From Fremontodendron californicum (taxonomy: Eukaryota; Streptophyta; Magnoliopsida; Malvales; Malvaceae): 64,000 nt of DNA. How positions within the stretch are numbered: the stretch's first letter is position 1; every line of letters starts with the position of its first letter. The notes under the pieces were generated by a model. The model did no database searches. It was not told the DNA's origin and saw only the letters and a program-made list of their open reading frames with translations. Made by a program: the position numbers and the translations under genes. Positions 44,790 to 58,200 of this stretch are shown here, one piece after another. The stretch is from NCBI GenBank assembly GCA_030761205.1, contig JAULJL010000004.1:38102172-38166171 (forward strand), given 5' to 3'.

Positions 44790-45421
44790 CAAGGTAGTCA
44801 GTATCGGTGGACGTATCGTTTTTGTTTTGATATTGATACGTATCGATATCGGTGTGTTTCGGCGTACCGTTTCGGATTTACCGATTTTTTTAAATATTTT
44901 TTCATATATCTATATGTATGGTCTATTTTCAAGTTTTTTAATAAAATATATATTATATATACATACAAATATACATCCATTACATGCATATATATATTTA
45001 TACAAATATAAATTTTAAATATTTAATATCTAAATTTTTTAAACATCAAATAGGTAAAATAAATGTTAAAATGTTAAAAAAACATAGTAAATTATTATTA
45101 ATTATGTCCAATAACCTAATTTAATGAACATATATATATTTTAAATATAATTATGAAAAAAAATAAAAATGATCATGATACAAAAAATATTGAAATTGGT
45201 TTAAAAATTCAAATAAGTGAATTTTTAAATAAAAAAATTAAAAAAAATCAAAATCTTATACCAACTGGTACGGACCGGTACGTATCGGTACATACCGGTA
45301 AAGGCTGGTACGGGCCGATACCAAAAGTGGAACAGAACGAGACTGCTATCTTTTCGGTTTACTTTAAAAACGATACGTACCGACCGATACGGCCGATATT
45401 GGTACGGTACCGATAACTCTG
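44790..45421. mobile_element. hAT-type non-autonomous element with TATCGGT/GGTACG-rich ends
   Basis: 632 bp flanked by a perfect 8-bp duplication GTTTGACT (44782-44789 and 45422-45429). The ends are CAAGGTAGTCAGTATCGGT and ACCGATAACTCTG. Both terminal regions are packed with GGTACG, CGATACG and ACCGGTA motifs in both orientations, while the middle is AT-rich. No transposase ORF; the frames at 44784-45416 are repeat-derived. Confidence 0.75.
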
Positions 45422-45429
45422 GTTTGACT

Positions 45430-46026
45430 TCAATTGCTTATTCTCTATGTCCTAAAATGTTTTTTTTTTTTCTTCAGGAAACTGCCCAAGAAGATAAAGA
45501 TAAACTATAATGTGGGTAAATCATAAATGTTTATTTTTTGATGATTTTTTTTTCTTTCTGAAAATGAAATTAAAGATATATAAAACTTTGAAACCCCTTT
45601 TTTTAGTTATGTTTTAAATGTCTAATAAAAGCATTGGATTGATGAGAAATATATTCATATTTTTATTTACACATTTTTCTCATTTCCTTCCTTCAAAATT
45701 TGGACAACAAAATCAACATCTTTAAGTCAGGAGATTATAACAATATTTCAAACCAAGTTGTTGATAACTCGTAAAGTTAGGCATTAGGTATAATATATAA
45801 TTGCATCAAGTAATGCAGAACTTGTGCAATAATTTCAGGATTATGAACTTTTTAATTCATGTAGGTTATTTTTATTTTATTATGTACGTGGTGAAGAAGA
45901 AAAATCCCTGATATATTATTTATTAGTAATTTCCAGCCAATAAATTAAGATTAAACCTTATTATATCTCACATTTGGACCGATCAAGGTTTGGTTGTAAT
46001 AATAATAAAACCTAAACAACAATGAG
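45430..46026. other. Intergenic AT-rich region
   Basis: No feature recognised. Confidence 0.4.
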
Positions 46027-46278
46027 TAGAGATGTTCATAGGTTGCATCGGGTCGAACAAGATCCAAATAATAAAATTTTACTTGTTCAAATCCAGTTTG
46101 GTCCAATTCATCAAGTCAAAATTTTGTTTTATTGTTTGAAATATATTATAATATTAAAAAAATATTTTATATTAATATTTTTATAATTAAATTTACATAT
46201 TTTTTATTAATTAAATAATAATCCAAATTAAATCAGATCGATTTAAATTATAAAAATTCTAACCTGTATACAGTTCTA
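46027..46278. mobile_element. MITE-like element with TAGAGATGTTCA ends
   Basis: 252 bp with ends TAGAGATGTTCATAGG and CCTGTATACAGTTCTA (imperfect inverted repeats), and GGTCGAAC/CAGATCGATT subterminal motifs. No target duplication is found (ACAATGAG against CCAAACAT), so it is an old or mis-bounded copy of a hAT-like MITE. Confidence 0.4.
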
Positions 46279-48303
46279 CCAAACATTTGAATCAATAATA
46301 AATTTATGATCTTGCTATTTAAGGAAGGTTGGATGGAATCTCACTTTTTTGTTGGAATATTCTAAGCCGCCAGTCTATCTCCCATGATTCTCAAAATCTC
46401 AATTTCGTAAAAAAATGTATTTAAAATAAAAATAAAAAATAGATGAGTAGATTTTTTAGTTAATACTTATTTTTAAAAATTAAAAGATATTAAAAGGGTT
46501 GAATAGTTTTTTTAGATAATTTTTAAAAATGAAAAGATTTAAATAACTTAATTTTATAATTGTTGTAACTTTAAGTTGACTTTTATATAATTAAATTGAT
46601 ATCGATTCGTTATATTAAATTATTATAAATTTTATAATTAACATAGAAACTTGTTTATTAAAACAACTTTTTATTTGTTTTGGCTAAGCTATTAGCAGTT
46701 CATAAGCCAAGGGGTCTTTGTCACGAAAACAAATTAAAATTTAACAGTTCTTGAATAAGGAAAAAAAATGCAATTAGTTCATGGGATGCACGAGCGCGCG
46801 GACCCTATCATAATTCAAAAGCAAAGATATGTTTATTCAATTCAATTTTTAGTATATATCTTATATATGTTAAAGTTTAAAAATTCGTTGTAAGTGCATG
46901 AAATAAGAGTTTAAGATAAATTTATCATTTACATTAAAATAAATTTCGTGAAATATTTTAATTTTTTTTAGTTTTTATTCATAAATCAATAAAATTGAAA
47001 GTAATGATAAAAAATGCGATTTACATTAGAATATTTAGGTAAAATATTTAAATTATATTATTTTATTTAAAAATCAATAAAATTAAAAGTATATCAACAA
47101 ATTTTAATAAATTTTTTAAAAATACAGTGACATCAATTTCGAGTCTTAGTATAATCCCTTGAAATAATAATAACTTTTTTATATGTTATCTCATACTTTT
47201 ATTATCTTTTTAATGACTAATAATTTAATCTAGTAATCATAATGAAAAAAATTAGAGGTAATAATGTTTCAAAAAGGCTGTGAAATTTTCATTTTTAATT
47301 ACTAGTACTAGTATTAAAATCCTTCTTTATATACAGATAGATTGTTAGGTTAAGCTGAACTTAGTAATTAACTCCGAATATTTATTTACCAGTGTGCATT
47401 TAAGGAGCTTGTATGTCTTAATCATTTTTTTTTATCATTTTTTTTATTTCTCATTAAAAATGATAATTAATAAGTAATATTAATTTATTTATAAGAAAAA
47501 AAAATGAAAGGTGAAAGTCAATTAAAGAAAAAAAAAAAAAAAAAAAACAAGTCACAAGCCGCTCGATAGTACAATTGTATTTCCCTTGGAAACATTGCAT
47601 AGTCAAAATTTCATATACGCGGTTCAATAAAGGATTCCATGCATTGCAGTTACATTAATTATAATGCACACTCATCCTTTTGCTTTCTCATTTTAAATTT
47701 TTTACTTGTTAATGCTCATTTCCATACATCAATACCACGTTATAGTGCATGTTATAATACTTTAAAATGGCTAATAGACCGTTCCGTGAATGGCTCGGTG
47801 TTGTAGGACATACATTCTCAGTGCACCAAAGCTAGGTTTGGGATAAAAACGTGTATTTCAAGTGCAAGTGTTGTTTTGACTACTTTTGATGTTACGATAA
47901 TGAAATTCAATTTGAATTATAGTCATTCGCTTATAGAACGAAGACTAAGTAAAAAACATGAGATAATAATTTAAAGTATGAAGAATAGATTATTTAATAT
48001 TTACTATAAATTTAATAAGTTTTTCGATTAAAATTATCTGATCATTAAGTTTTTTTATTTATTTAATTCATAGTTGAAGAGAGTGAGATAATAAATGATA
48101 GTTATGATTTTTTATTTTTTTCTATATTTGAATTATAACACGTGACGAGAATCACTCACAAGTGTTATAAAAAATTTTAAATGCAATTGTCAGCTCCACC
48201 GACAAAACTCTCTGAGTCTGATTCAATTTTTAATTATTTCGATTTTTGTTACGATTTTTTACTCTTCTAATTTCCGTTATTGTTTTCTAATCACATAAAC
48301 TAA
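46279..48303. other. Intergenic AT-rich region
   Basis: About 2 kb without any ORF or repeat family that I can support. A 19-bp A run lies at about 47528-47546. Confidence 0.4.
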
Positions 48304-48686
48304 GGGTTAGTTTGGCATTGATGTTGGAAAAAGTTTGGATTGAAAAAAGTTTAAATTGAAAAAAATATGTCTAAAAAGTATGATAAAAAACAGTGGTTTA
48401 TATTTTTTTTCAGTGTTTAGCATTGCTGTGAAAAAATATTGTGAAATATTGAAAAAAAAAAGGTTAAAATAATAAAGTATAGAGATGTGAGGATAATAAA
48501 ATCATTTTATTCAAAGTAAGTTTTTAAATCTCAAAAGCTATATTTTTTGGTTTTTTTATTTGATTTTTCAAACCATGGTTTTAACAGTAAAAGTTAATTT
48601 TTTTTTACTTATTTAACATTGCGTTTGCGGTGAAAAGCAGTTTTTGATTTCAAAAATTATTCCAAAAGCAATACTAAAACAAGGTC
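48304..48686. mobile_element. PIF/Harbinger-type (Tourist-like) MITE candidate
   Basis: 383 bp with ends GGGTTAGTTTGGCATTG and CAATACTAAAACAAGGTC, flanked by TAA on both sides (48301-48303 and 48687-48689), the 3-bp TWA target site of Harbinger elements. The end sequence GTTTGG-x-ATTG is typical of plant Tourist MITEs. The arms are diverged. Confidence 0.5.
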
Positions 48687-48689
48687 TAA

Positions 48690-49208
48690 CACGATTTCAT
48701 TAGAAACCAATAAGACGATGTAAATTTACTCAAAATTATCTCATAATTTAGTTTTTTAATTGATTTTTAGCAAATCAAGAACATCACATATTGATCAATT
48801 GTCATGATGAAAAGAGTCCATGCAAAACATATATGTGTGAACATAGATTAGTATCAAAAGTGTTTCCTTAAATTGTGGTATGATAGACTATAAAAATGGT
48901 GTAAGAGCAAAAAACTATACAAGTAGTAGTTTTTTAATTTATTATTTTTTTTTGTGTGTATTGGAGGGAATGGGTGAACGGTTAATTTAAGTCTTGCAAC
49001 TAGTTGTAGCTCGACGGAGAAGAGTGCGCAGGTTAAGCGAATCTATTATGAAAGTGGTGGGAGTAGGTTAAGCCTGTAGATAGAATAGAATAGAAATTAG
49101 AAACAGCGAAAACAAGAAGAAAAAAAAAAAATAGTAAAAAGATCTATTTCTTACAAAGAAAAAAGAGAAATCGAAAAAAAAAAGGAAAAAAGTCGCCGTT
49201 GATGATCG
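48690..49208. other. Promoter and 5' UTR region of the EDR1-type kinase gene
   Basis: AT-rich promoter followed by a purine-rich leader (about 49080-49200). An upstream ATG at 49202 in another frame overlaps the chosen start region and could act as a short uORF. No clear TATA box at a fixed distance. Confidence 0.4.
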
Positions 49209-52200
49209 ATGTCGAAAATGAAGCATCTGTTAAGAAAACTCCACATCGGCGGTGGTTTAAATGAGCACGAACGATTGGCGGAGGCGCCGCCCATGATCAG
49301 CCCAAGTCTGAGCCCGAGTCCGAACTCGGATTCCAACTCGAACTCGACGAACGTAACGGGACCGGCAACGATAACTTCTTCTTCATCGTCTTCGGTTAGT
49401 TCAGGGGCAATGGGGAGAATCGAGGCCGTTGAATCGGTCGGGGGAGATCGGACGGCTGGAGATGAGGTGGATTTTAATTTATTGGAAGAAGAGTTTCAGA
49501 TGCAGTTGGCTTTGGCGATCAGTGCCTCGGATCCCGAGACGGCTCAGATCGACGCCGCTAAAAGGATTAGCCTCGCCGGCACTGACAGCAACGCTCTCGT
49601 TGAGTTCCTTTCGCTTCGTTATTGGGTAATATAGTCTTTCCTATTTCAATTTTTTTTAAAAATTTTCATTTATATAATTAGGTTTTTCGAAATTGCATTT
49701 CCTGTTTGAATCGGTTTTAATGGCCAATTTGTTTATTTTTTCCCCTTAATCTGATTATGAGGTTTCAATAATTTATACCTTTATGTGTATTTAAAGTTTG
49801 AATAATTTTGTGATTTTTTTGTAAATTGGTATCTTTTATTAATAAATTCTGATTGCATTTCATGTTTACTCACTATACATTGCTAGTATATTTATTTATA
49901 TTTATTTTTATTTTATATATGAGGAGTTTTCAACTGCGGATCTCAATTCTGGGCTTCCTCTTTCCAGTAGTAATTTTGGAAAATTCTTAGCTTCGATGTC
50001 ATTCTCATTAGTGATGGATTGATTGGGATAAAAATTTACTCGTTATCTTTCTTCTATTAATTTTTGTTTACAGATGCTTTTGATTTGCATGTCAAGCTAA
50101 ATTAATCTTGCTACCTCTATTAATTGAAGTTTTGCTAAATATAGAAATTGGTACATCCTTATTGGTTTTATTCATTTACTCTGATAATTTCTCATCGTTT
50201 AACTATGAGAAGTTTTGCTTGCCACTTGCCAGCAATGGATTGTGTTTCTATTATATGACAATTTACTTTATTATATAGTCATGGCAGTTTCTATATAGTC
50301 ATGGCAGTTTGCTTTTTTTTTTTTTTTTTTAATATTTGCTATATAATGCCAAAGCCCTTTTTAACCATAGCTAGTTGGGAAGCCTTTTTCCTTATTGTAA
50401 CTTGCCATAAACTTTAAATGTATGTTTCAATGAGAAGTTGTATATTTCTTGTTTTATTAGTAGGGAACTAGTGTTGCCTTTCCTGTTATTATGATTCTAT
50501 TTGTTCTTGGTTCAATTATTACAGTGGGATATATGTATAGTAAATGCCGTTATGGATATGAATACTAATCGATGTTAGTTTTCATTATGGATTTTTTATA
50601 TGGAATTAATTGTTATTAATTGGTTTTCCTCCTTTGGTTTATCAATGCTGTATAGGCTGAAAGGTTCTTGTTCATGTCTTTTGTAAGACAAGTTCTAGAA
50701 CCCATTAGTTGATATATGTTTTTCTTTTTCTTTTGAGAAAAAGAAAACTAATTTCTATGTTGTGTTATTTGCAGAATTATAATGTTGTAAACTATGGTGA
50801 AAAAATTGTGGATGGATTTTATGACGTGTATGGCATTGCCTCAACTCTGGGTGCGCAAAAGAAGTTGCCATCTTTGGTTGATCTTCAAGCAGTATCAGTG
50901 TTAGATAATGTTGATTATGAAGGAATTTTGGTTAACCGGTTGCTTGATCCTGAACTGCAAGAGCTTGAGAAAAGAGTCTATGACATATATGTGCAGTCGC
51001 AAGCTTTTGGCCGTGGCCCAGTTTTGAGTGGCATGATTCAGAAAATTGCGGAAATAGTTGTTAATAGAATGGGTGGCCTCGTTGCTGATGCTGAAGAGAT
51101 GTTGAGAATGTGGACCTCGAGAAGTTATGAGTTACGAAATTCTCTTAAAACTATCATTCTTCCACTTGGACGGCTTGACGTTGGACTTTCTCGCCACAGA
51201 GCCCTGCTTTTTAAGGTTGTAAAAACCCTTGCTCACCTTATTTCCATAAGTTAATCTAGCTCATGAAAGAAGTATGTTTTCCTTTTAACTTCACTCGTGC
51301 TCTACATCACCCCCTCTTTCATTTTCATTTGATGACTATTGTTTCACTTGCTTTTCTGCTAGTCATAATATCCTGCCACTTTTGTCTAATTTTACCTTGC
51401 ATTAAGGATAATGGTGTCTGGACTTTTTATAAGGAAATTGTTTCATGCTTCTGGTTCTAGGTTCTAGCTGATAGAATTAATCTCCCATGCATGCTGGTCA
51501 AAGGGAGCTATTACACTGGTACCGATGATGGAGCTGTGAACTTGGTTAGATTCAACAATGGAAGGTAGTTTCCTCCAGCTCAGATCTACAAATTCTTCAA
51601 TCTTTGATTTTGGTAGTTATGCATTGCATTTCTACAATTTGTGCATATTAGGGTCTTCTTTCTTGAGTTAGTCCCTCAACATGGTGTCATACCAGTTAAA
51701 ATTTTCTGTTTGCGCCTGTTCTTTAGTTGATGCACATTTTTTCCTATATGCTAAATGCACATAAGTTTTTAGTTTGCATTTTTTCAGTGCCGTCCTGTCT
51801 TCTGCTTTATGCAGTTTTGCTGTCTAGTCAAAGAAAAAAAATTAATTTTGTATTGACACAAGTTTTGCTGATGTAATTAATTATCTGAAAAAATGCAGTG
51901 AATATATTATTGATCTGATGGGTGCACCTGGGACACTAATTCCTGCTGAAGTACCAAGCTGTCACCTCCTAAATTCTGCACTAGATGTAAGGGGCTTTAC
52001 TGATCTTACTGAAGCCTCTCAAGGTTCATGTTTGCTGCTTGACAAAGGAATTGGAAGTGTGGCAGTTTCAGCTGCTCTAGATATGGCCCCTAAAGTTGGT
52101 GCCTCGAGGTCAGCGGAATTTGTTAACACTCAGACAAATGAAGATGAGAGGGACCTTGCTGGAAGAGCTGTCTCTGAGAGCTCTGAACAGGAGTTTGGGA

Positions 52201-55200
52201 AGCTTCTTCCCTCGGCACCTAAATCTAGTGAAAGCTTTTCTAGCATTCATGAAAAAACATCATCAGCGCAAAAGAGAAAGGTTAAAAATGTTTCTAAGTA
52301 TGTTATTAGTGCAGCAAAGGACCCGGAATTTGCTCAGAAATTACATGCTGTTTTGTTGGAGAGTGGTGCATCACCTCCTCCAGATTTGTTCATGGATATT
52401 AATTCACAGGATCTTGGTGAACAAAGTATGCCTGAACAAGTAGTGAAAGGGGCAAATGTAGATGCTGCTGCTTGCAGCCATTCAAACGAGTTGTCAAGCA
52501 ATGAGCGATGTCTTGTATATTCAGAAAATACTAATTCCAATCTTAGACAAAAGCAAACGGCTAAACATCAAAGAGAGTTGGAAGCGAATGCCATAAAAAC
52601 TAATGTTGCATCTTCGTCTGATGCTTCAAGCGAGGGACTTCTCTGTGTTGGTAATACAACTAATGATTGGGTACAAGTTCGTGAGTCTTCCTTCTGCACT
52701 GCTGATGAGTTTTGCCAAATACAGCCAGAAAATGTCTTGGCCACAGATGAGAAACTAATACAAAGGACTTCTGATACGGATTTCAGTAAAGAATCTGCAT
52801 TAGAATGGATCGAAACCACAGGTAGTGACTTGCATCTGGTTAGCAATGGTCACAGTGAGAAGATTTATCCTATGCCAAGGGAGGTTTCAGAATGGGAAAT
52901 TCCATGGGAGGATCTTCAAATTGGTGAACGCATTGGTATTGGTAAGGTCTCATAATAACACAGTTAATCTTGTTCTTTATTATACATGTATGGCTTTGCT
53001 TTCCGTTATTCTTTTAAGTTTCAGATATCGTGTTTCAATTATTAATGTGATACAGCTTGCAACACAATTACACAAATGCTGGCTAGGATGTCCTGGTGTT
53101 TCTTTTTTATTGGCCGGACATATAGTATGAAAAGCTGAATGTGCAATGAATTTAAGAATAGCAGCTAGCTTAGTTGATTGAATCCTTTTTATATTCATGT
53201 TTAATTGGATCTACAGAGTCATACAATGTGGAACTTGCTTGAATATGACTTGACCGTTCCCTACCAGTGCAAACTTGCTTAATAGATGAACTCTTGTCTT
53301 GCAGGATCATATGGCGAGGTCTACCGAGCTGATTGGAACGGCACTGTGAGTTATTTGCTATTAGTCCATTTTATTCATGGAACTTTTAGGAGTAGTATCC
53401 AACTACTAGATAGTATGATGACCACAATGACAGTGCTACATGCCAAAATTTCCAAAAGTTATTAATCTTTCTCTGAGCAGTGATATTGACATCGTTTATG
53501 CCAAGTTCCCTAGTAGGAAAAGAGAGTAGGTCACTGTGATTGAATAATTGTGGTTGAGTGCAGCAGTGAAGAAAAGAGAGAAAAGATAATATTTCTGCTT
53601 ATCTTTACAATGCTGAAATTACAAGGTTTAAATAGAGAAAAAGAACCTACAAATCTGCCTATAAATCTGCCAATAATTCTGCCTAAAAATCTGTTTCCAG
53701 GTTTTCTGCATTATGCTACCTTAATTCTAGGATTTACAAATCCCTAAGAATCTTTTCCTGATTTTCTGCATTATGCTACCTTAATTCTAGGATTTACAAA
53801 TCCCTAAGAATCTTTTCCTGATTTTCTGCACTCCCCCTCAAGTTGGTGCATAGATGTCGATCATGCCCAACTTGCTGATTAGTGTCTCAAAATTGGTTCT
53901 AGGCAAGCTTTTAGTCAAACCATCAGCTAGCTGTTGATCTGTGGGTATAAATGGCATACATAATATTCTACTTTCCAGTTTTTCCTTAATGAAATGTCTG
54001 TCAATCTCAATATGCTTTGTTCTGTCATGTTGAACTGGGTTGTTAGCTATGCAAATAGCAGCTTTATTATCACAAAACAATTTCATAGGAGATTCTGGAC
54101 TTAGCTTTAGTTCTTCAAGCACTCTCTTTAGCCACATTATTTCACATACACCATTAGCCATAGCTCGAAATTCAGCTTCTGCACTGCTTCGAGCAACCAC
54201 ATTTTGCTTCTTGCTCCTCCATATTACTAAGTTTCCCCATAGGAATGCACAGTGGCCAGAGGTGGATCTTCTGTCAGTAATTGATCCTGCCCAGTCTGCA
54301 TCTGTGAATATTTCCACTGTTCTTGAATCCCCTTTCTTGAACCACAATCCTTTTCCAGGCGTACCTTTTAAGTACCTAAGAACTCGATAGACAGCTTCTA
54401 AATGTTCCTCATATGGGGAATGCATAAACTGACTTACCACACTGACTGCAAAAGCAATGTCAGGCCTTGTGTGGGACAGATAAATTAATTTCCCAACAAG
54501 ACGTTGATACATCCCTTTTTCCACTGGTACTCCTTCTGTCTTTCCTCCAAGCTTTTGATTAGTATCCATTGGTGTGTCACTAGGCTTACATCCACTCATT
54601 CCAGTTTCTCTTAGCAAGTCTAAGACATACTTCCTTTGGGATAATACAATGCCTTTTTGTGATCTTCCAACCTCCATTCCCAAGAAATATCGTAAGGATC
54701 CCAAATCTTTGATCTCGAATTCAGCAGCAAGACATTTTTTCAATCTAGCCAACTCATTATCATCACTTCCAGTAAGAATTATATCATCAACATAGACAAT
54801 CAAAATGGCAATCTTCCCTGTACCTGTATGTTTTATGAACATTGTATGATCAGTTTGTGCTTGACAATAGCCTTGATTTTTTACTGACCTTGTGAATCGT
54901 TCAAACCAAGCTCTTGGAGACTGTTTCAATCCGTACAGTGACCTTTTTAGCTTACACACTTTAGTTCCAAACTGATCTTCAAATCCTGGAGGAGCATCCA
55001 TAAAAACTTCTTCTTCTAATTCTCCGTTAAGAAAGGCATTCTTAACATCTAGTTGGTGTAGAGGCCACTCAAGATTCACAGCTAAAGATAAAAGTACTCT
55101 TACTGTGTTTAGTTTTGCCACTGGTGCAAATGTCTCCTGGTAATCTATCCCATAGGTTTGTGTAAAGCCTTTTGCAACCAGTCTTGCCTTGTAACGTTCT

Positions 55201-58200
55201 AGAGTTCCATCTGATTTGAACTTTATTGAAAACACCCATTTGCATCCCACAGGTGTCTTCCCTTTGGGTAAATAGACCTTTTCCCATGTGCCATTTTTTT
55301 TCAGTGCATTCATCTCCTCAAAGACTGCTTCCTTCCATTCGGGAACTTTTAGAGCTTCCTGTATATTCTTTGGAACATCCACACTAGACAATTGTGAGGT
55401 AAAAGCAAGAAAAGAGGGTGACAATTTTTCATAAGACACATATTTTGACAATGGATGTTTAGTACAACTTCTGACACCTTTCCTAAGTGCAATAGGAAAA
55501 TCAAAACTGTCAGTTTGTGAGGGACATGACTCAGATGGAATACCTGAATTTGGAGGATCAAAGATTTCTGGTTCTGGGTTCGGGACAGACTTCTGGTTCT
55601 GCATAGTTGTGATTGCTCCCTTATTTTGAATCTGTTTTGTCCTTGAGTAGACACGAAGCTCAGAATTTTTCTCAGTTTCTGGTCTAGTTTCAATGTCTTG
55701 TTGTGGCATTAAAGTAAGCTGCCTTTCTTTCATAGGTGATTTACCTGATTCTAAACTATCCAAGTTATTATTGATAGGCTGTACCAAGATGTTAAAATCA
55801 GTGGGTAGATGTGAATTAGTGGGTAGGTGTGATTTTTGCTCAAGATCACAAACACTGTCAATTTTTTCAAGTTCAAGTTCAATTAACGAGTCTTCATACT
55901 GATTCTCCCCCTGAAGAGGAGTGTCAAAAAAACTTTGGGATTCAAAAAATGTGACATCCATAGTGACAAAATTTTTTTTTGTTTGAGGATCAAAACACCT
56001 ATATCCTTTTTGTGTTGGAGAGTAACCAAGGAAAACACATTTTAAAGCTCTTGGGTCTAACTTACTACGGTTGTGACTATGGATATGAACAAATGCAACA
56101 CAACCAAACACTTTTAGAGGTAAGTTAGAAATCAGCCTTGTCAAAGGAAACAACTCATTAAATCTGTTTTTTGGTGTTTGAAAATTCAAAACTCTTGATG
56201 GCATTCTGTTTATTAGGTATGTAGCAGTGAGAATAGCTTCCCCCCATAAGTATTTAGGTACCTTAGTTGTAAACATTAAGGACCTAGCCACTTCTAAGAG
56301 ATGTTTATTTTTCCTTTCTGCCACTCCATTTTGTTGTGGTGTATCAATGCAAGAACTTTGATGAACAATTCCTTTTTCCAAAAAATAGTTGCCCAGAATA
56401 TGATTAAAGTACTCTTTTCCATTATCACTTCGAAAAACTTGAATTTTTTCTTGAAATTGAGTCTCAACCATATTGTAAAAGGATTTGAAAATGTTTCCTA
56501 CCTCTGATTTTTCTTTTAGTAAATAGACCCAACAAATACGAGTGTGATCATCAATAAAGGTTAGAAACCATTTTTTACCAGAAATTGTTGCAGTCTTACA
56601 AGGACCCCACACATCACTATGAATGAGAGCAAATGGTTTAGAAAACTTATAAGATTGAATTGGAAAAGAAACTCGATGATGTTTAGCAATTTGACAAATA
56701 TCACACTGAAATGAAGATGGATTTTTATTCTTGAATAAGCTTGGAAATAGGTACTTCAAATATTGAAAGTTTGGATGGCCTAGTCTAAAATGCCATAACA
56801 TTACTTCATCGTTACTAGAAATAGAAACTGACCGGAGACCGGTTATTTGTGCTTGTCTACGTATGGAACTTTCATCTTCAAAATAATAGAGTCCATCACT
56901 TTCCCTAGCATTGCCAATCATCTTCCCCGAATCCAGTGCCTGAAATTCACAGTGGTTTGGGAAAAATTTAGCACAACAGTTTAAGTCATGAGTTAGTTTA
57001 CTAATAGATAACAAATTGCAAGAGAGGTTGGGGACATGAAGGACATTATGAATGACAAAAGTTTTTGAGATGGCTACAGATCCTTTTCCAGCAATTGCTG
57101 AAAGAGAACCATCAGCAATCTTAATTTTCTGGTTGCCTGCACATGGACTATAAGAGGAAAACAGTTTAGAACATCCTGTCATATGATCAGTTGCACCTGA
57201 ATCAATGACCCATGGGTAATTAGAGTTAACAGACACATTGAATGCTATGGCTTGAAGATAATTACCTTTTTGGGCTAGGGAACAAGAGGAAGACACATTT
57301 GAAAATTGTGTGGATTGAAAAAGTTTATACAGTTGGTCTAACTGTTCCTTACTGAAAGAAGATGTCTCATTAATTCCCCCTGAACCATTCGAAGCCTCTT
57401 GTTCTGAAGTGCTTGTTTGGAATGCCTTTGAGTCACGGTTGAATGATCGTGGTTTCCAATTCGAAGGCTTTCCATGTAGCTCCCAACATGTCTCCCTTGT
57501 GTGGCGTGGTTTGTTGCAATGATCACACCACACTTTGTCTCCCTTTCTGGATTGTCGAGGGTTATTATGGTTGGCTTTAGTAACAAGAGCAGAGGCTTCG
57601 GTAGGAGATTGGTTACTGTCTCCTAACATGATTTTCCTTCTTCCTGCTTCTCTTCTAACTTCAGCAAATACCTCATGAAGAGATGGCAGTGGCTGTTTTC
57701 CAAGTATACGACCTCGTACCTCGTCCAAACTTCTATTCAAACCTGCCAGAAATAGATAAACTCTGTCATTCTCAATTCTTTTCATGTATCTTACATGATC
57801 ATTAGCATTCTCCCACATGTCATTGTAACATAAGTCCAACTCTTGCCAAAGTCCCCTCATCTCATTGTAATATTCCGTCACATCACGATCACCCTGTTTG
57901 GAGTGCCACAACTTTGTCTTCAATTCAAAGATTTGGGAAGAGTTCTCCAAGTCTGAATACATTTCACGAACACTATCCCAGACATCTTTGGCGGTTGGCA
58001 AAAACATATATGTTTTTCCAATTGTTGGCTCCATGGAATTGACCAGCCATGCAGTGACTAATGAATTTTCTGACCTCCATATTCTGAACGAAGGATCATC
58101 TTCGGCAGGTTTCTTTGTCTCGCCCGTCAAGTGGCCAAATTTTCCCTTGCCGTCGATCATGAGTTTGATTGACTGTGCCCATTCTAGATAGTTTTTACCG

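Noticed and set aside
44784..45416. ORFs rich in Tyr, Arg and Lys
   Set aside because: They arise from repeated GTATCGATACG-type motifs of the hAT element and AT-rich DNA.
54040..58191. Plus-strand ORFs inside the copia element
   Set aside because: They are antisense shadows of the intact polyprotein.
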